DNA from: Vagococcus fluvialis bH819
GTDB taxonomy: Bacteria > Bacillota > Bacilli > Lactobacillales > Vagococcaceae
Reading direction: 5' to 3'
Length of the DNA: 64,000 nt
NCBI RefSeq assembly: GCF_900163795.1
Contig: NZ_FWFD01000003.1
Span: 288,064-352,063 of the forward strand
Part shown: piece by piece, positions 28,101-37,182 of the stretch
Layout of the letters: each line of letters opens with the position of its first letter
Position numbering within the stretch: the stretch's first letter is position 1
Program-made: the position numbers and the translations under genes
Notes under the pieces: model-generated
What the model was told of the DNA's origin: nothing
Seen by the model: the letters and a program-made list of their open reading frames with translations, nothing else
Databases searched by the model: none

Positions 28101-31100
28101 GTTACATTTGGTCTAGTACTTAACTTACCATCATAATCGTCCCATTTTTTTTCACCATTGATATCTACTGTTTCAGTATTTTTGTAGGTGTTAACCACTT
28201 CAACTTCAATTTTATTATTGACTTCATCTATCGTTGAAATTACCTCTGAAGTATAAGGTGCTGCTACTTCTTCTACTACTTCATAAGTATAGGCCACGCC
28301 TTGTTCATCATATTTATCTAAGTCATTAAAGCTAAACTTATATTTATCATCTTTTTTAGCTTCAACTGTCTCAACTGGTGAACCATCTTTTATTAATGTA
28401 ATTTCGATTGAATCAGGTTGAGTATTAAATTTATTATCATAGTCATTCCATGTTTTTTTACCATTAATTTGGATTTTTTCACGGTTACGGTATTTATTAA
28501 TAATATTTGTTTTATCTACTTTTGGTGCATCATAAAATTCTGGTGGCTCAACTTCCATCACTGAATAATTATAATTAACACCTGGTGATTTTTCTAATGG
28601 TAGGTTGCTAAATTCATATTGCCAACCTTTACCTGGATTAGTTGTTGTTGTAACATTATTTCCATTTTCATCTTTCATTGGTTTACCATCTTGAAGAAGC
28701 CCAATTGTTACACTATCAGGTCTAGTATCATGAGTATTATTATAATCATCCCAGATTTTCAATCCGCTAATGCTTGTTTCATTAGTAGCATTATCAAACG
28801 TGTTAGTAATGATAACTGTATTATCTTTTGTTTGATAGGTCGTAATATATTGCGGGATTCCTTCTTCAATCACTGTATACTCAAACAAATCACCATTGTC
28901 ATCGTATTTTTTTAAGTCGTTAAAGGTATGTTTCCAGTCATTTGCTTCATTTAAAATGGCTGAATTTTTTTCATCCTTATTGCCATCTATTAATAAGTAA
29001 ACTTCGATAGATTCCGGTCTGAAATTTGGTTCATTACTATTTCCAGTCCATTTTTTTTCAACAGAAATTTTAGTTTTTTCGTCATTGATATACTTATTAA
29101 AAATATCATAACCTTTAACTTCTTGTGTATACCCTGGAACTGGCGTTTCTTTAACTGTGTAGATGTATTTATTGCCTTTAGCGTCATATTCATCTAAATT
29201 ATCAAAACTGTATCTCCAATTACCTTTTTTATCAGGTTTTACTTTTTGTTCTTTTATTTTTTGAGGTTGGCTTTTTTCAATATTTTGATATAGTTCAACT
29301 GTTATTTCAGATGGTCTTGATTTAACATCATTAGAATGATTATCATCCCAATCATCCCAAAATTTCTCACCTGATACGTTGATTTTTGATGTTGGTCGGT
29401 AGGTGTTGGTAATTTTTCCTTCACTGACTTTTGATGTATATCCAAGTGGGACATTACTTTCCTCTACACGATAAGTGTATCGTTGCCCTTTATCATCATA
29501 TACTTTTAAATCTGTAAATTTATATTCCCAGTTATTTTTACCACTAACCATTTGTTCTTTATATTTATGATTATTTTGATAAAGAACCACCTTCACTTCT
29601 TCAGGGCGAGTATCGAATTTATTTTCATAATCATCCCAAACTTTTTCTCCAGTGACTTCTGTTATCTCAGTATTTAGATATTTATTAGTAATTTCATATT
29701 TATTTACCTTTGATTCATATCCTGCAGGGACATTTTTTTCTTTCACTGTGTATTTAAATTCTTTACCTGTCTCTTTATTAAATTTCAGTAGATCCTCAAA
29801 ACTATATTGCCATTTTGTTCTTTCCGAAGCTGTTGTTGTGTCGGATAAAACGCCGTCTTGATACAACTCAACGTCTACTGAAATTGGACGAGGTCCGCCA
29901 AAACCATTATTTTGATCTTCCCACTTCTTCTCGCCTGAAATATCTATTGTTTCTGTTGGATTGTAAGTGTTGACAATATTAGTTCCAGAATAAGTAGGCG
30001 CATAATTAGCCACCGGTTCCTCATCTACTGTATAAACGTAATCTTTTATTGTAACGGGATCAAATTTATCCAAATTTTTAAATTGATATTCCCATTTATT
30101 ATTGCCATTTCCATTTTTTTCAGTTACTTTTTGACTTTCTAGCCATACGCCATTTTGGTAAAGATTGACTGTGATTTCTTCTGGACGAAGTTCTTTCATC
30201 GGTAAATTGTTCTCTTTAGGCTCATCCCATCTTTTAGTTCCTGATATATCAATTTTTTTCGGTTTTAACGTATTAACTAGATTAATTCCAACAGAAGTAC
30301 TTTCATAGCCAATTAAATCATTACTCCATGAATGTTCAATGACTCGGTATTCAATCAAACTACCGTCTTCATTATATTTAGATAAATCTTTGAAGACATG
30401 CTCCCATTTTCCATTGCTACCCGATTTTACAGTTTGTCTTCTCCCTTTATCATACCAACTTCCCTCATACATTTGTTGAAGTTGGATATCAATAGAGTTA
30501 GGTCGAAGCTGCTTATAATTACCATCATTCCAAATTTTCTCAAATGGTATATCAACTAACTCTGCGTCATTATAAGTGTTATGAATATCATGGTTAATTG
30601 TCTCTGTTTCATAATTTAGAGGAACATTTTTTTCACGAACTTCATATGTATAAATCCCACCATTTTCATCATATCTTTGAAGATCATTAAATTCATATTT
30701 CCACCCTCTTGTTGCATAGGCATACGTTGTTTTTTCATATTGACCATTTCTAAATAACTGAATTTCAACGCTTACAGGTCGAGGATTTTTTAAGTCATTT
30801 TCTTTTAAATATTCTTCATCTTGATAAATTTCATCACCATGCCAAAATTTTTCACCTTTAATATTTAATTTTTCACTGATTGAATGTTTATTTTTTATAT
30901 CTATATTGTTCCCATTTTTTATATATTCTGTTGTATATCCAGGAATCGGATCCTCTTTGACTGTATAAGTAATTTCTTTTAGTGAATCATCAAATTTAGG
31001 TAATTCTTTAAATTCATATTTCCAATCTGTTTTTTCTGACACTTTTTGAGTATCAATTTCCTTAATTCCTCTAAATAGACGAACCGTAATTTCTTCTGGT

Positions 31101-34100
31101 CGGATTTTATCTATATTATTTTCATCTTCCCATTTCTTTTTACCTGAAATATTTATTTTTTCATCATTTTTTAAATAATTTACCAAATTATACTGACCAT
31201 CAGTATAAGTTTCATAACCTGGGACTTCTGTTTCATAGATCCAATAACGATACTCATGACCGTCCTCAGCATATTTAGGTAAGTCAGTAAACTCATATTT
31301 CCATTTTTGATTAGGCATTGCAGGTGCTAATATTTTTTGATCATATGGTTCTTCTTCATTGTCCCTCATTAACCAAATCGTAATAGACTTTGGACGAGTC
31401 TCCAAGCTATTATAATTATCATCCCACTTCTTCTCACCTGAAATATCAATTGTTTCTACTTCTTCTTTAGTGTAAGTATTAACAATATCTCTTTCGATTA
31501 CTTGAGAACTGTAACCTTCTGGTACATCCACTTCTTGAACTTTATATTCATGTTTAGTTTTTGTTCCTTCTATGTAAATTGGTAAGTCAGTAAATTTATA
31601 TGACCAATCTGTATTAGAAGAAACCTCTTGTTTTTGATAGTAATTTCCATCTTGATATAATTCAACTGTTACTTTGTTTGGACGTTTCTTGGCCTCATCA
31701 TTATTATCTTTCCAGATCTTCTTTCCAGATAAACTTGTTTTTTCAGTTTTCTGATAAGTATTAACAATATTATTTCCTACAACACTGGATTCATAACCAT
31801 TAGGAACATCTGCTTCTTTAACAGAATATATGAATGGTTTCCCCGTCTCATCATTAATATCCGGTAAATTAGTGAATTCATACGCCCAACTATCACTTGC
31901 GTAAGCATACTTATCAGTATATTCTACTGTATTTTTCCCATCATCTTGTTGAAGAATAATTTTTATCTTGTCTGGACGTTTTCTTGCCTCATCATCATTA
32001 TCTTCCCAGATTTTTTTACCAGAAAATTTTGTTTTTCCAGTATTATGATATGTGTTTGTAATCACGCCACCATTAATATTGCTCTCATAATTAGGAATAC
32101 TATCTTCTTTAACAGTATAGTTAACTGTTTTTCCATTTTCTTTTTCTGGTAGATTTTTAAATGTGCCTTGGTATTTATTGCCAGAATTTAAGAGCATCGA
32201 CTCTTTTTCATCACCATTAGCGAATAATCTAACTGTTACTTCTGGTGTTTCCACTCCTGAAGGCACTTTTTCCCATTTCTTTTCAACTGGAAATTCTATT
32301 GTTTTTTCAGCGCCTGTTTTGGGATTTTTGACTATTTCTTCAACTGTTGTCGTGTCACTATCAGAAATAGTAACCACTCGTCCAGATGCCATTTCACTAC
32401 TAATACTATAGCCAGAAGGAGCCTGAGTTTCTACGAGTAAATAGTCACCCTTAGTTAACTTGTCAAACAATGCATTTCCGCTTCCATCTGTAACCATCCG
32501 ATTAACAACTTTGCCAGGGTCTTTATTCGTCCCTCTATACAATACAAATTCTGCTCCACTCAAGCGTTCATTCGGATTTTCTTCTGAAATTTTTCTTACG
32601 TTTAAATTTCTAGTTTTTCCTTGAATTATTCCAGAACTATCTGGCACTTTAACAGGTACCTTAACTTCAATCGGATTTTCAGTCGTATAGACACCTTTAG
32701 CTGTCATTCTAACTTTATTGGTTACTTGCTGAGAAGTTCCAGGTACTGTTCCACTCGGAAAAATAATTCGCCCTTGATACGTTAGAATTAACTTCGTCGT
32801 AACATCATCTTTTACCTTGATGTGAAAACCACGCTCCGTGTAATCTAAAATATAATCAATTCCTTCTAACATAGTGTAATTAGTATAAGGATTTCTTAAG
32901 ACAATAGACTCTCTAATAATAATCTGATTTTCCCAGCTATCATCAAAAATTTCTAGGTCTTTTAAATGTTGATTATAAGGGTTGACGTCAATCTTCCAAT
33001 CAATTAACGTTGGATCCAGCGAGTTTACTGTCCCATTTTTCTTTAAAAATAAATCGTTATTATTAATTTTTTCCAATGTTCCGGTTGCCGATTTTTCCGG
33101 TGTGTTATCATCAGAATAATAAGCAGTGTTTTCGATTGTTTTATTTAAAATATCTTTGGGATTTTTCAACTTAGTTCTAAAAACAACTTTTTGTGTGTAG
33201 TCATTTTCTATAAGTCCAGTTACTTTTAATTCGTTTTTAGACTCATTAAAGCTAATATTAGATGATTGATTTTCTTCCCAGTAAGAACTATATTTATAAA
33301 ATACTTTAGCTGAATCTTTCACATAAGTTTGATCATCTTTGATTGGATCAATTAACATATGATTTGATTGAATCGGTACTCTCCCATTATCATTAATCAC
33401 AACTGTCCATTCTATCTCGTTATCTTCTGGAATAAAATGACCCGATTTGGCTAATCCTATTTCTCCTAATGGGGGAGGAGATAACGTTTTAGAATCATCA
33501 TCTTCTTTTTCCTTACCACTTACAACGTAATGATAATTAGCCTGATTGGTTTGTGATTTTCGATTATCCAGTGTTGTTGAATAAAAAATTCTAAAATGTT
33601 CTGAAGTTGGTTTTTTATAAGTTAACTTAAAACCTTTTGTTACACTACCTTCTTCAATCCAATCAATAGTATATTCATTAGCAGGTACAATGCTTTTATC
33701 AGCATACCAAACTTGCAGTGTTCCTTTATTTATTGAGCCTGTATCGACACGATCCTCAACCCACCAGCTATCTAATTTAGCTTTTTCCTGATTAATGTCT
33801 AGTGTCCATCTACCACCATTGTTTCCAATTATTTGAGGGGTAGATTTTTTAATCGTGCTAATGACGTCCCCATCTTCGCCGTCTCCATCTCCCTCACCTT
33901 CACCAGGTCCCGAGATATCTTTTTCAACAGTAATTTCTTGTTCTCCAGCAATCACCTTATTTCGAACAAATTTTGAATTACTATTAATAATTTTTGTTTT
34001 GTATTTGATAATAACTTTCTCATTAACATCTTGGTTAAAATTAAAATCAAAAGATTTTTTATCAGCAGACGGTTTTACTGTATGTGATAAATTGGGTGAA

Positions 34101-35473
34101 ACCGTCATGCTATCTTCAATCAATGTTCCATTTTCTATATTATCTGTAAAAAATGCATCTTTTTGATCTATATGAAGTTCTTTAGGATTATAAGTAATGG
34201 TCCAGTCTACGGTTTGATTTTTTTTATCATAAATCCCCGCTTCTTTAGTAATTAACTCTTGTCCTGCATTAGCTTCTGCAGTTGCACTTTGTCCAATCTC
34301 TTCATTTCCAACCTTACCGAATAATAACGCTGTATTAGTTACTGTTCCCGTTGTTCCAAGTAATAAAGGTGTACTAATATCTAATTGATAAGGGCTATCT
34401 ATCGAATTCAGTCCTGTATTGATAATTCCTTCCTTATTAACAGTCATTTGAGAAACATCTAGCTTTTCTACTTCTGTAATATTTCCTTTAATATCAACAT
34501 CTACTTTTCTCATCCCATCAATATTAATACTTTTAGCAACATCTTTTATTCCAATGCGTGTAAAATCCGATAATGTTAAATCATCTATTTTTAAGTAATT
34601 TGGGTTAATTAAAACTTGCCACTTTAATGTATCTCCTTCACTACCTACATATTGTTTTTCAATGTATGATTGGTATTGTCCAACAATAAAGATCACTAGC
34701 CCATCCGTATTTATCACACCGGGAATTTCAATGGTATGCTCTCCGGGAATAATAATCGTTTTCTCATCAATTTTCATGGAAAACATCAGTTTGCCATCTA
34801 CATCATTATTTTTAGAAACTTCAGCATTGAAAACCATCTTGACACTACCATCAGTTTCAGCATAATATTTTCCATAAACTATATTGTTATCAGGGTCAAC
34901 TAAATCTCCATCCTGACTTTCCGTTAATGTTATAATATCTGATTCTGGTAAGGAAAACTCAAAATAATCACCATCAGCCATGGTTGCTCCAAACTCATCC
35001 GGGATTCTAAACTGATAATTGATTTGAAATTTATCACCAATCTTCAATGGATCAACTGCTGTGATTGGTTTTCCGTTTAAAGTCATGTCAGCATCAGTTA
35101 AAATCATAGGTTCACCATATTTATCTTTTGGCAATTGATCAGCATTAGGCATTTTAGTTATATCTCTACCACCTTCAACTGCTCTCTCCTCTAATTTTTT
35201 TTCTTCTGATTGCGTCTCTGCTTCTATCGTCTCATCCGTTTGTTTTTCATCTTCATTATCTGATGTTAAAACAGTCTCATCAATTGGCACATTAGCAATT
35301 GCCTCATTAATCGTATTTTTTACATCTGGTAAGTTCCCAGGTTCTTGTTCAGTAATAACCTCACTATCCACTGTTTCTGCAAAAGCCTGAATTGTTCCAA
35401 TTGTTGAAACAAATTGAGCCAAGATACTCATTAACATAACCGTAAGCATAAATACCGATTTTTTTAATTTCAT
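22109..35473 (-). CDS. Giant LPXTG-anchored adhesin with about 34 CnaB-type repeats
   Basis: About 4454 residues. The start is taken at 35473 (MKLKKSVFMLTVMLMSILAQ, signal peptide ending near AFAETVD) because GGGAGG lies 9 nt upstream; a longer reading from 35515 lacks a site. After an acidic Glu/Thr-rich linker come four collagen-binding-A-like beta domains (to about residue 950), a SpaA-like domain (GAEFVLYRGTNKDPGKVVNR, ending VETQAPSGY), then about 34 tandem CnaB-type domains, each with a GEKKWDD start, YTVKE, and an end such as TITNTY. The Lys, Glu and Asn in these positions fit self-forming isopeptide bonds. The tail is Pro-rich, then LPKTGENEKN, a membrane helix and RKRY, the sortase A signal. 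It should form a long protease-resistant fibre displaying the N-terminal adhesive head. The ligand is unknown. No frameshift is seen over 13.4 kb. Confidence 0.93.
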   Translation of the reverse strand: MKLKKSVFMLTVMLMSILAQFVSTIGTIQAFAETVDSEVITEQEPGNLPDVKNTINEAIANVPIDETVLTSDNEDEKQTDETIEAETQSEEKKLEERAVEGGRDITKMPNADQLPKDKYGEPMILTDADMTLNGKPITAVDPLKIGDKFQINYQFRIPDEFGATMADGDYFEFSLPESDIITLTESQDGDLVDPDNNIVYGKYYAETDGSVKMVFNAEVSKNNDVDGKLMFSMKIDEKTIIIPGEHTIEIPGVINTDGLVIFIVGQYQSYIEKQYVGSEGDTLKWQVLINPNYLKIDDLTLSDFTRIGIKDVAKSINIDGMRKVDVDIKGNITEVEKLDVSQMTVNKEGIINTGLNSIDSPYQLDISTPLLLGTTGTVTNTALLFGKVGNEEIGQSATAEANAGQELITKEAGIYDKKNQTVDWTITYNPKELHIDQKDAFFTDNIENGTLIEDSMTVSPNLSHTVKPSADKKSFDFNFNQDVNEKVIIKYKTKIINSNSKFVRNKVIAGEQEITVEKDISGPGEGEGDGDGEDGDVISTIKKSTPQIIGNNGGRWTLDINQEKAKLDSWWVEDRVDTGSINKGTLQVWYADKSIVPANEYTIDWIEEGSVTKGFKLTYKKPTSEHFRIFYSTTLDNRKSQTNQANYHYVVSGKEKEDDDSKTLSPPPLGEIGLAKSGHFIPEDNEIEWTVVINDNGRVPIQSNHMLIDPIKDDQTYVKDSAKVFYKYSSYWEENQSSNISFNESKNELKVTGLIENDYTQKVVFRTKLKNPKDILNKTIENTAYYSDDNTPEKSATGTLEKINNNDLFLKKNGTVNSLDPTLIDWKIDVNPYNQHLKDLEIFDDSWENQIIIRESIVLRNPYTNYTMLEGIDYILDYTERGFHIKVKDDVTTKLILTYQGRIIFPSGTVPGTSQQVTNKVRMTAKGVYTTENPIEVKVPVKVPDSSGIIQGKTRNLNVRKISEENPNERLSGAEFVLYRGTNKDPGKVVNRMVTDGSGNALFDKLTKGDYLLVETQAPSGYSISSEMASGRVVTISDSDTTTVEEIVKNPKTGAEKTIEFPVEKKWEKVPSGVETPEVTVRLFANGDEKESMLLNSGNKYQGTFKNLPEKENGKTVNYTVKEDSIPNYESNINGGVITNTYHNTGKTKFSGKKIWEDNDDEARKRPDKIKIILQQDDGKNTVEYTDKYAYASDSWAYEFTNLPDINDETGKPFIYSVKEADVPNGYESSVVGNNIVNTYQKTEKTSLSGKKIWKDNNDEAKKRPNKVTVELYQDGNYYQKQEVSSNTDWSYKFTDLPIYIEGTKTKHEYKVQEVDVPEGYSSQVIERDIVNTYTKEEVETIDISGEKKWDDNYNSLETRPKSITIWLMRDNEEEPYDQKILAPAMPNQKWKYEFTDLPKYAEDGHEYRYWIYETEVPGYETYTDGQYNLVNYLKNDEKINISGKKKWEDENNIDKIRPEEITVRLFRGIKEIDTQKVSEKTDWKYEFKELPKFDDSLKEITYTVKEDPIPGYTTEYIKNGNNIDIKNKHSISEKLNIKGEKFWHGDEIYQDEEYLKENDLKNPRPVSVEIQLFRNGQYEKTTYAYATRGWKYEFNDLQRYDENGGIYTYEVREKNVPLNYETETINHDIHNTYNDAELVDIPFEKIWNDGNYKQLRPNSIDIQLQQMYEGSWYDKGRRQTVKSGSNGKWEHVFKDLSKYNEDGSLIEYRVIEHSWSNDLIGYESTSVGINLVNTLKPKKIDISGTKRWDEPKENNLPMKELRPEEITVNLYQNGVWLESQKVTEKNGNGNNKWEYQFKNLDKFDPVTIKDYVYTVDEEPVANYAPTYSGTNIVNTYNPTETIDISGEKKWEDQNNGFGGPRPISVDVELYQDGVLSDTTTASERTKWQYSFEDLLKFNKETGKEFKYTVKEKNVPAGYESKVNKYEITNKYLNTEITEVTGEKVWDDYENKFDTRPEEVKVVLYQNNHKYKEQMVSGKNNWEYKFTDLKVYDDKGQRYTYRVEESNVPLGYTSKVSEGKITNTYRPTSKINVSGEKFWDDWDDNHSNDVKSRPSEITVELYQNIEKSQPQKIKEQKVKPDKKGNWRYSFDNLDEYDAKGNKYIYTVKETPVPGYTQEVKGYDIFNKYINDEKTKISVEKKWTGNSNEPNFRPESIEVYLLIDGNKDEKNSAILNEANDWKHTFNDLKKYDDNGDLFEYTVIEEGIPQYITTYQTKDNTVIITNTFDNATNETSISGLKIWDDYNNTHDTRPDSVTIGLLQDGKPMKDENGNNVTTTTNPGKGWQYEFSNLPLEKSPGVNYNYSVMEVEPPEFYDAPKVDKTNIINKYRNREKIQINGKKTWNDYDNKFNTQPDSIEITLIKDGSPVETVEAKKDDKYKFSFNDLDKYDEQGVAYTYEVVEEVAAPYTSEVISTIDEVNNKIEVEVVNTYKNTETVDINGEKKWDDYDGKLSTRPNVTIQLYSKTEKNSEPKLVANKLVTSADGWKYEFTELPKYDKQGDLLEYFVKEFMLGGTEGYTSEIDGFDITNHYVNNETVRFKGIKNWIEHNEDAKHRPNEITVGLYVDDTKIDETKTDESKNWAWEFDKDYPVYDKLGNEIPYQIKENVADYTTSIEESKDSDKRVREYVITNKYINTEKTELSVSKSWDDFNNALTTRPGIVKVTLFKNGNPTTQQVELSETNKWQHTFTDLLVYDEDGRKNIYTAQEEEIEGYTQIKDGPNFINQSEKVTELTHLSGEKIWDDENNTLQQRPGYITVVLYQNGNPMIDENYQAVSQKVGLVTNWKYDFKDLPKYDDEGKEYVYSIEELAVDKYKTNIIVNSPTEINIVNKYRNTDKIKIDGKKTWDDLDNKLLIRPETIKIELYQSGRELPYDVKEVKADNNGNWSYMFEDLPKYDGQLKEYTYTVKEQSISGYDSKVDGYDIKNTYRNDELTKLEGEKIWFDEDDKLGRRPESITVELHQNGNLMLDKDGKEVTQTINSEQDGWKYSFKDLPVYDDKLDKYTYTVKEKPVDNYTSTIINSNRPAIVNTIVVDDKTSVLVNKKWEDENNKLNKRPNSIQVNLYRNNGKIPYRTQKVIPNENGSWSYEFTNLPKYDKKLDLYKYTVREMKVPGYSGVIVDDHVTNVSTITNTYDNKDETEIKGYKAWDDQDNKLESRPTSIYVDLYRSDSTDVYQSQKVIADDDGYWYYSFKNLPKYDDDLELYEYKVKEQPVHHYDSEVDGFNILNTYRNDDKTEVKGEKKWVDLDDKLNKRPESIEVELYQNNKKIDKKTVVEGDDGKWLYEFTNLPKYDANLKEYKYTVREPKIADYKTEVDGTMITNYYQNKEVTKVSGKKVWQDHDDKINSRPATIQVDLYQNEGKKPYKTELVKSNGTSEWSYEFTDLPKYDDKLEEYRYTVKEQKVPHYSTEIKDTTITNTYDNDRVIGIKGEKKWVDFDNKLESRPTTIYVDLYQGESKAPMVTEVVTPDTNGKWEYEFVNLPEYDENLEKYEYQIKEREVPHYNTEIKDTTIINTYRNNDKINLSGEKKWNDFDNKLNKRPKAIKVYLYQNDDQKPIKSKNVKADSEGNWNYTFIDLPKYDDELNEYKYTVKEKTVKDYDSEVEGTTITNTYQNKEVTLIKGEKVWSEDKDDKLKQRPSEITVYLHQNGNKEPMKEQTVAPDKNNHWSYEFKDLPKYDEELEPFTYTVSEKKVPHYDSEVSGTTITNTYRNDDKTEIMGQKIWQDEDNELNTRPTSIQIDLYQNGDKKPFKTQTVTGDAKGNWSYAFEELPMYDANLDKYVYTVKEQDVAKYNGKVEGTTITNTYINDIKTELSGEKTWSDKDDKLNVRPSLIKVDLYQNGEKMPGKTEIVKPNKSGEWHYTFKDLPKYDEKLKEFKYTVKEQEVTHYDSKVEGNNILNTYRNDDETEISGEKKWLDENNKIKSRPDSIKVDLYQNEGEKPFKTQVVEPNKSGDWKYTFDKLPKYDANYDEYRYTVKEQPVAHYETQINGTTITNTYQNTDLTKVEGQKQWNDEGNKLKVRPESITVDLYQNGGKKAYQTQEVKANTKGEWSYEFKDLPKYDKDLNLYEYTVKEKAVDDYTTVIEGTTIINTYKNVEVTELSGEKRWQDFDNKVNSRPGSIMVDLYQNDEKQPFRSQKVTPDKNGNWKYTFKALPKYDEQLNDYQYTVKEQTVPHYDSQVSGTTITNTYRNDDKIKFEGKKIWDDADNKLNVRPNAITVDLYQNGKKMSGKTQEVTPDKKGDWTYEFTDLPKYDDQLEAYSYTVKEQPVANYDSKVIGKNITNTYQNNQKTEITGQKFWNDNGNKGNTRPDSIIVELYQNNGNLPVRKQTVVPDKNGNWHYAFNDLPKHDAALNDYQYTVKELPVAGYTSSVNGTTITNTLDSSITPPKPKDPKPKIPLVPVDPVSPTRRLPWTGRETPTSHLPKTGENEKNLFLLSLVGLSLISMSGMALYFRKRY
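22335..32310 (-). repeat. Tandem CnaB-domain coding repeats (about 34 units; C-terminal units near 288 bp)
   Basis: I counted 34 successive units by their W-x-D-x-x-N-K-L-x-x-RP core and their N-T-Y ends. The C-terminal dozen or so are close to 96 codons each and strongly alike (PKYDxxLxxYxYTVKEQ), whereas the N-terminal ten vary more in length and sequence, for example the unit containing HGDEIYQDEEYLKENDLK. The pattern suggests repeated unequal recombination near the 3' end of the gene. Confidence 0.88.
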
Positions 35474-35841
35474 CTCTTTATTCCTCCCATTTTTATTTAT
35501 ATAACCACCGTTCAAAAAACGTCATTTTAAAAAATAACACATTTTAAAAAAAGAAACAATTTTTATTTTTTTTAAAACTCCTGTTCTTAAAAAAAACTTA
35601 ATATTTGTAACTTAATATTTGTTAAAATTAAAAAAATTAAACCCTTACTAAAAAACCCTCCATTATAAAACTATATTGATTTTTTTGTTATTTAAAGTAT
35701 AACACATACCGATAAAAAGGTAGAATAAAACAATTTGTACATTTGTTTTTCTTTATATAATATATTATACCCAAAAATAAATATTCTTTTTAGAGAGTCT
35801 TGTCTTAACAAAAGACAATATCTATAAAATTAAAACAAACT

Positions 35842-35885
35842 ATTTATTACCAATATAAAATAAACATTTTATATTGGTAATAAAT
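35842..35885. repeat. 20-bp perfect inverted repeat in the adhesin/ridA intergenic region
   Basis: The arms ATTTATTACCAATATAAAAT and its exact reverse complement are separated by AAAC. It lies in the stretch of about 470 bp between the adhesin start and ridA, close to the ridA terminator. The rest of that stretch is very AT-rich. A possible minus-strand -10 box (TATACT, at 35696-35701) is the only other thing I see, and its -35 is weak. No gene is supported there. Confidence 0.85.
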
Positions 35886-35887
35886 AA

Positions 35888-35931
35888 AAAAAAGACAAAA
35901 CCATCAACCGATGATTTTGTCTTTTTTAGTT
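35888..35931 (-). terminator. Intrinsic terminator of ridA
   Basis: A stem AAAAGACAAAA-CATC / GATG-TTTTGTCTTTT with A and T tracts on each side lies immediately after the ridA stop on the minus strand. Confidence 0.85.
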
Positions 35932-35946
35932 TAATTTACATTATTT

Positions 35947-36324
35947 TTATTTAACAACAATCGCTTCAATTTCAACCTTTGCATCTTTAGGTAATCTAGC
36001 AACTTCAATTGTACTACGACTTGGAAAAGGTTCTTCAAAAAATGAACCATAGACTTCATTAACAACGGTAAAATCATTCATATCAGCTAGAAAAATTGTT
36101 GTTTTGACAATATTCTCCATTGATGCACCAGATTCTTCTACAATTGCTTTAAGGTTTGTTAAACTTTGTTTCGTTTGTTCTAATACGTCATTTGGCATTT
36201 CTCCATTTACAGCATTAATTGGTAATTGACCTGAAACAAACAACATATCCCCTGAAGCTTTAACTCCTTGTGAGTATGGTCCAATTGCTTGTGGCGCTTT
36301 AATAGTTGCAACTTGTTCTTTCAT
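35947..36324 (-). CDS. ridA: RidA family enamine/imine deaminase
   Basis: A 125-residue RidA/YjgF/TdcF protein of normal length. Family segments include APQAIGPYSQGVKASGDMLF, VSGQLPINAVNGEM, TTIFLADMNDFTVVNEVYGS, FPSRSTIEVARLPKDAKVEI (with the conserved Arg that binds the carboxylate) and the final EIEAIVVK. It hydrolyses reactive 2-aminoacrylate and related enamines produced by PLP enzymes. It appears to be monocistronic or to follow the ECF component gene. Confidence 0.95.
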   Translation of the reverse strand: MKEQVATIKAPQAIGPYSQGVKASGDMLFVSGQLPINAVNGEMPNDVLEQTKQSLTNLKAIVEESGASMENIVKTTIFLADMNDFTVVNEVYGSFFEEPFPSRSTIEVARLPKDAKVEIEAIVVK

Positions 36325-36428
36325 TTTATTTTCCCTACTTTCATTTTAATTCTCAAATAAATCGTAACATAGAAGTTTTTAACTAACAACAGCTGTTCTC
36401 TTATATTTTATTTAAAAAAGTCTTACTT

Positions 36429-37034
36429 TTACTTATTTTCACCTGGTATTAAACTAGTTGCTGTAAATATCGCTTTCACAATTAAGGGAGTGATCACCAT
36501 TGCTGCAATCATCTCTGGAACGCCATTTGTTCCTACAACAACTAAAAGAACCGTCCAAAGCCCAGAAGAAGTTGTTTTATAAGCCTCAGCAACTGGTCCA
36601 GTGTATAAAAATCCCATTAATCCCAGTACAAGAACAGTGTTAGTTAATGAAGCCAAAGCTGCGGAAATAACAGTAGAGACAGACATTTTTTTGGTTTTTT
36701 TATATAGAAATGAAAATAAAAAACCTGCTACAAAACCTACTAAGACTCTTGGTAAAACAGAGATAACTGGATTTGTAAAAATCAATGTATCCATTGGAGT
36801 TGTTGGCATGGTCCACGCTCTAAACATGGTCAAAAGTCCCCAAATCAAACCAATCAACATACCATCTTTCGTTCCTAATGTGATAGCTGCCACGATGACT
36901 GTAATGTGAATAATGGTTAAACTCGTTGCAAAGAGTGGAATATATCCTAAAAATGGTACCATCGACTGAACCATAATAATGGCAATTAAAATACCACGAA
37001 TTGTTAAACGATAGGCTTTACTATTATTTTTCAA
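36429..37034 (-). CDS. ECF transporter S component (vitamin-type substrate unknown)
   Basis: A 201-residue protein with about five or six membrane segments. The arrangement LTIIHITVIVAAITLGTKDG, MLIGLIWGLLTMFRAW, NPVISVLPRVLVGFVAGFLF and NGVPEMIAAMVITPLIVKAI matches the substrate-binding S subunits of energy-coupling-factor importers, which share an EcfAA'T module encoded elsewhere. It looks closest to the pantothenate/folate-like S proteins, but the substrate cannot be set. The start codon is TTG at 37034, 8 nt after AGAGG. No riboswitch is visible upstream. Confidence 0.82.
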   Translation of the reverse strand: MKNNSKAYRLTIRGILIAIIMVQSMVPFLGYIPLFATSLTIIHITVIVAAITLGTKDGMLIGLIWGLLTMFRAWTMPTTPMDTLIFTNPVISVLPRVLVGFVAGFLFSFLYKKTKKMSVSTVISAALASLTNTVLVLGLMGFLYTGPVAEAYKTTSSGLWTVLLVVVGTNGVPEMIAAMVITPLIVKAIFTATSLIPGENK

Positions 37035-37182
37035 AACAACAACCTCTTTTCCAAATTTTAATTATAATAGCATGTTATTCTGAAAATTTCTATCGTTTGA
37101 TTTATGAGACGCAAGATGACAAGCTATTTCTTTAGCTGTATACTTAATTTAATTAAACCATTAAGTAAAGGAGCAGCTATTT

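Noticed and set aside
27432..34865. Several open frames of 60-100 codons on the plus strand opposite the giant adhesin
   Set aside because: They are antisense shadows of the adhesin gene, hydrophobic by complement, and lack ribosome binding sites.
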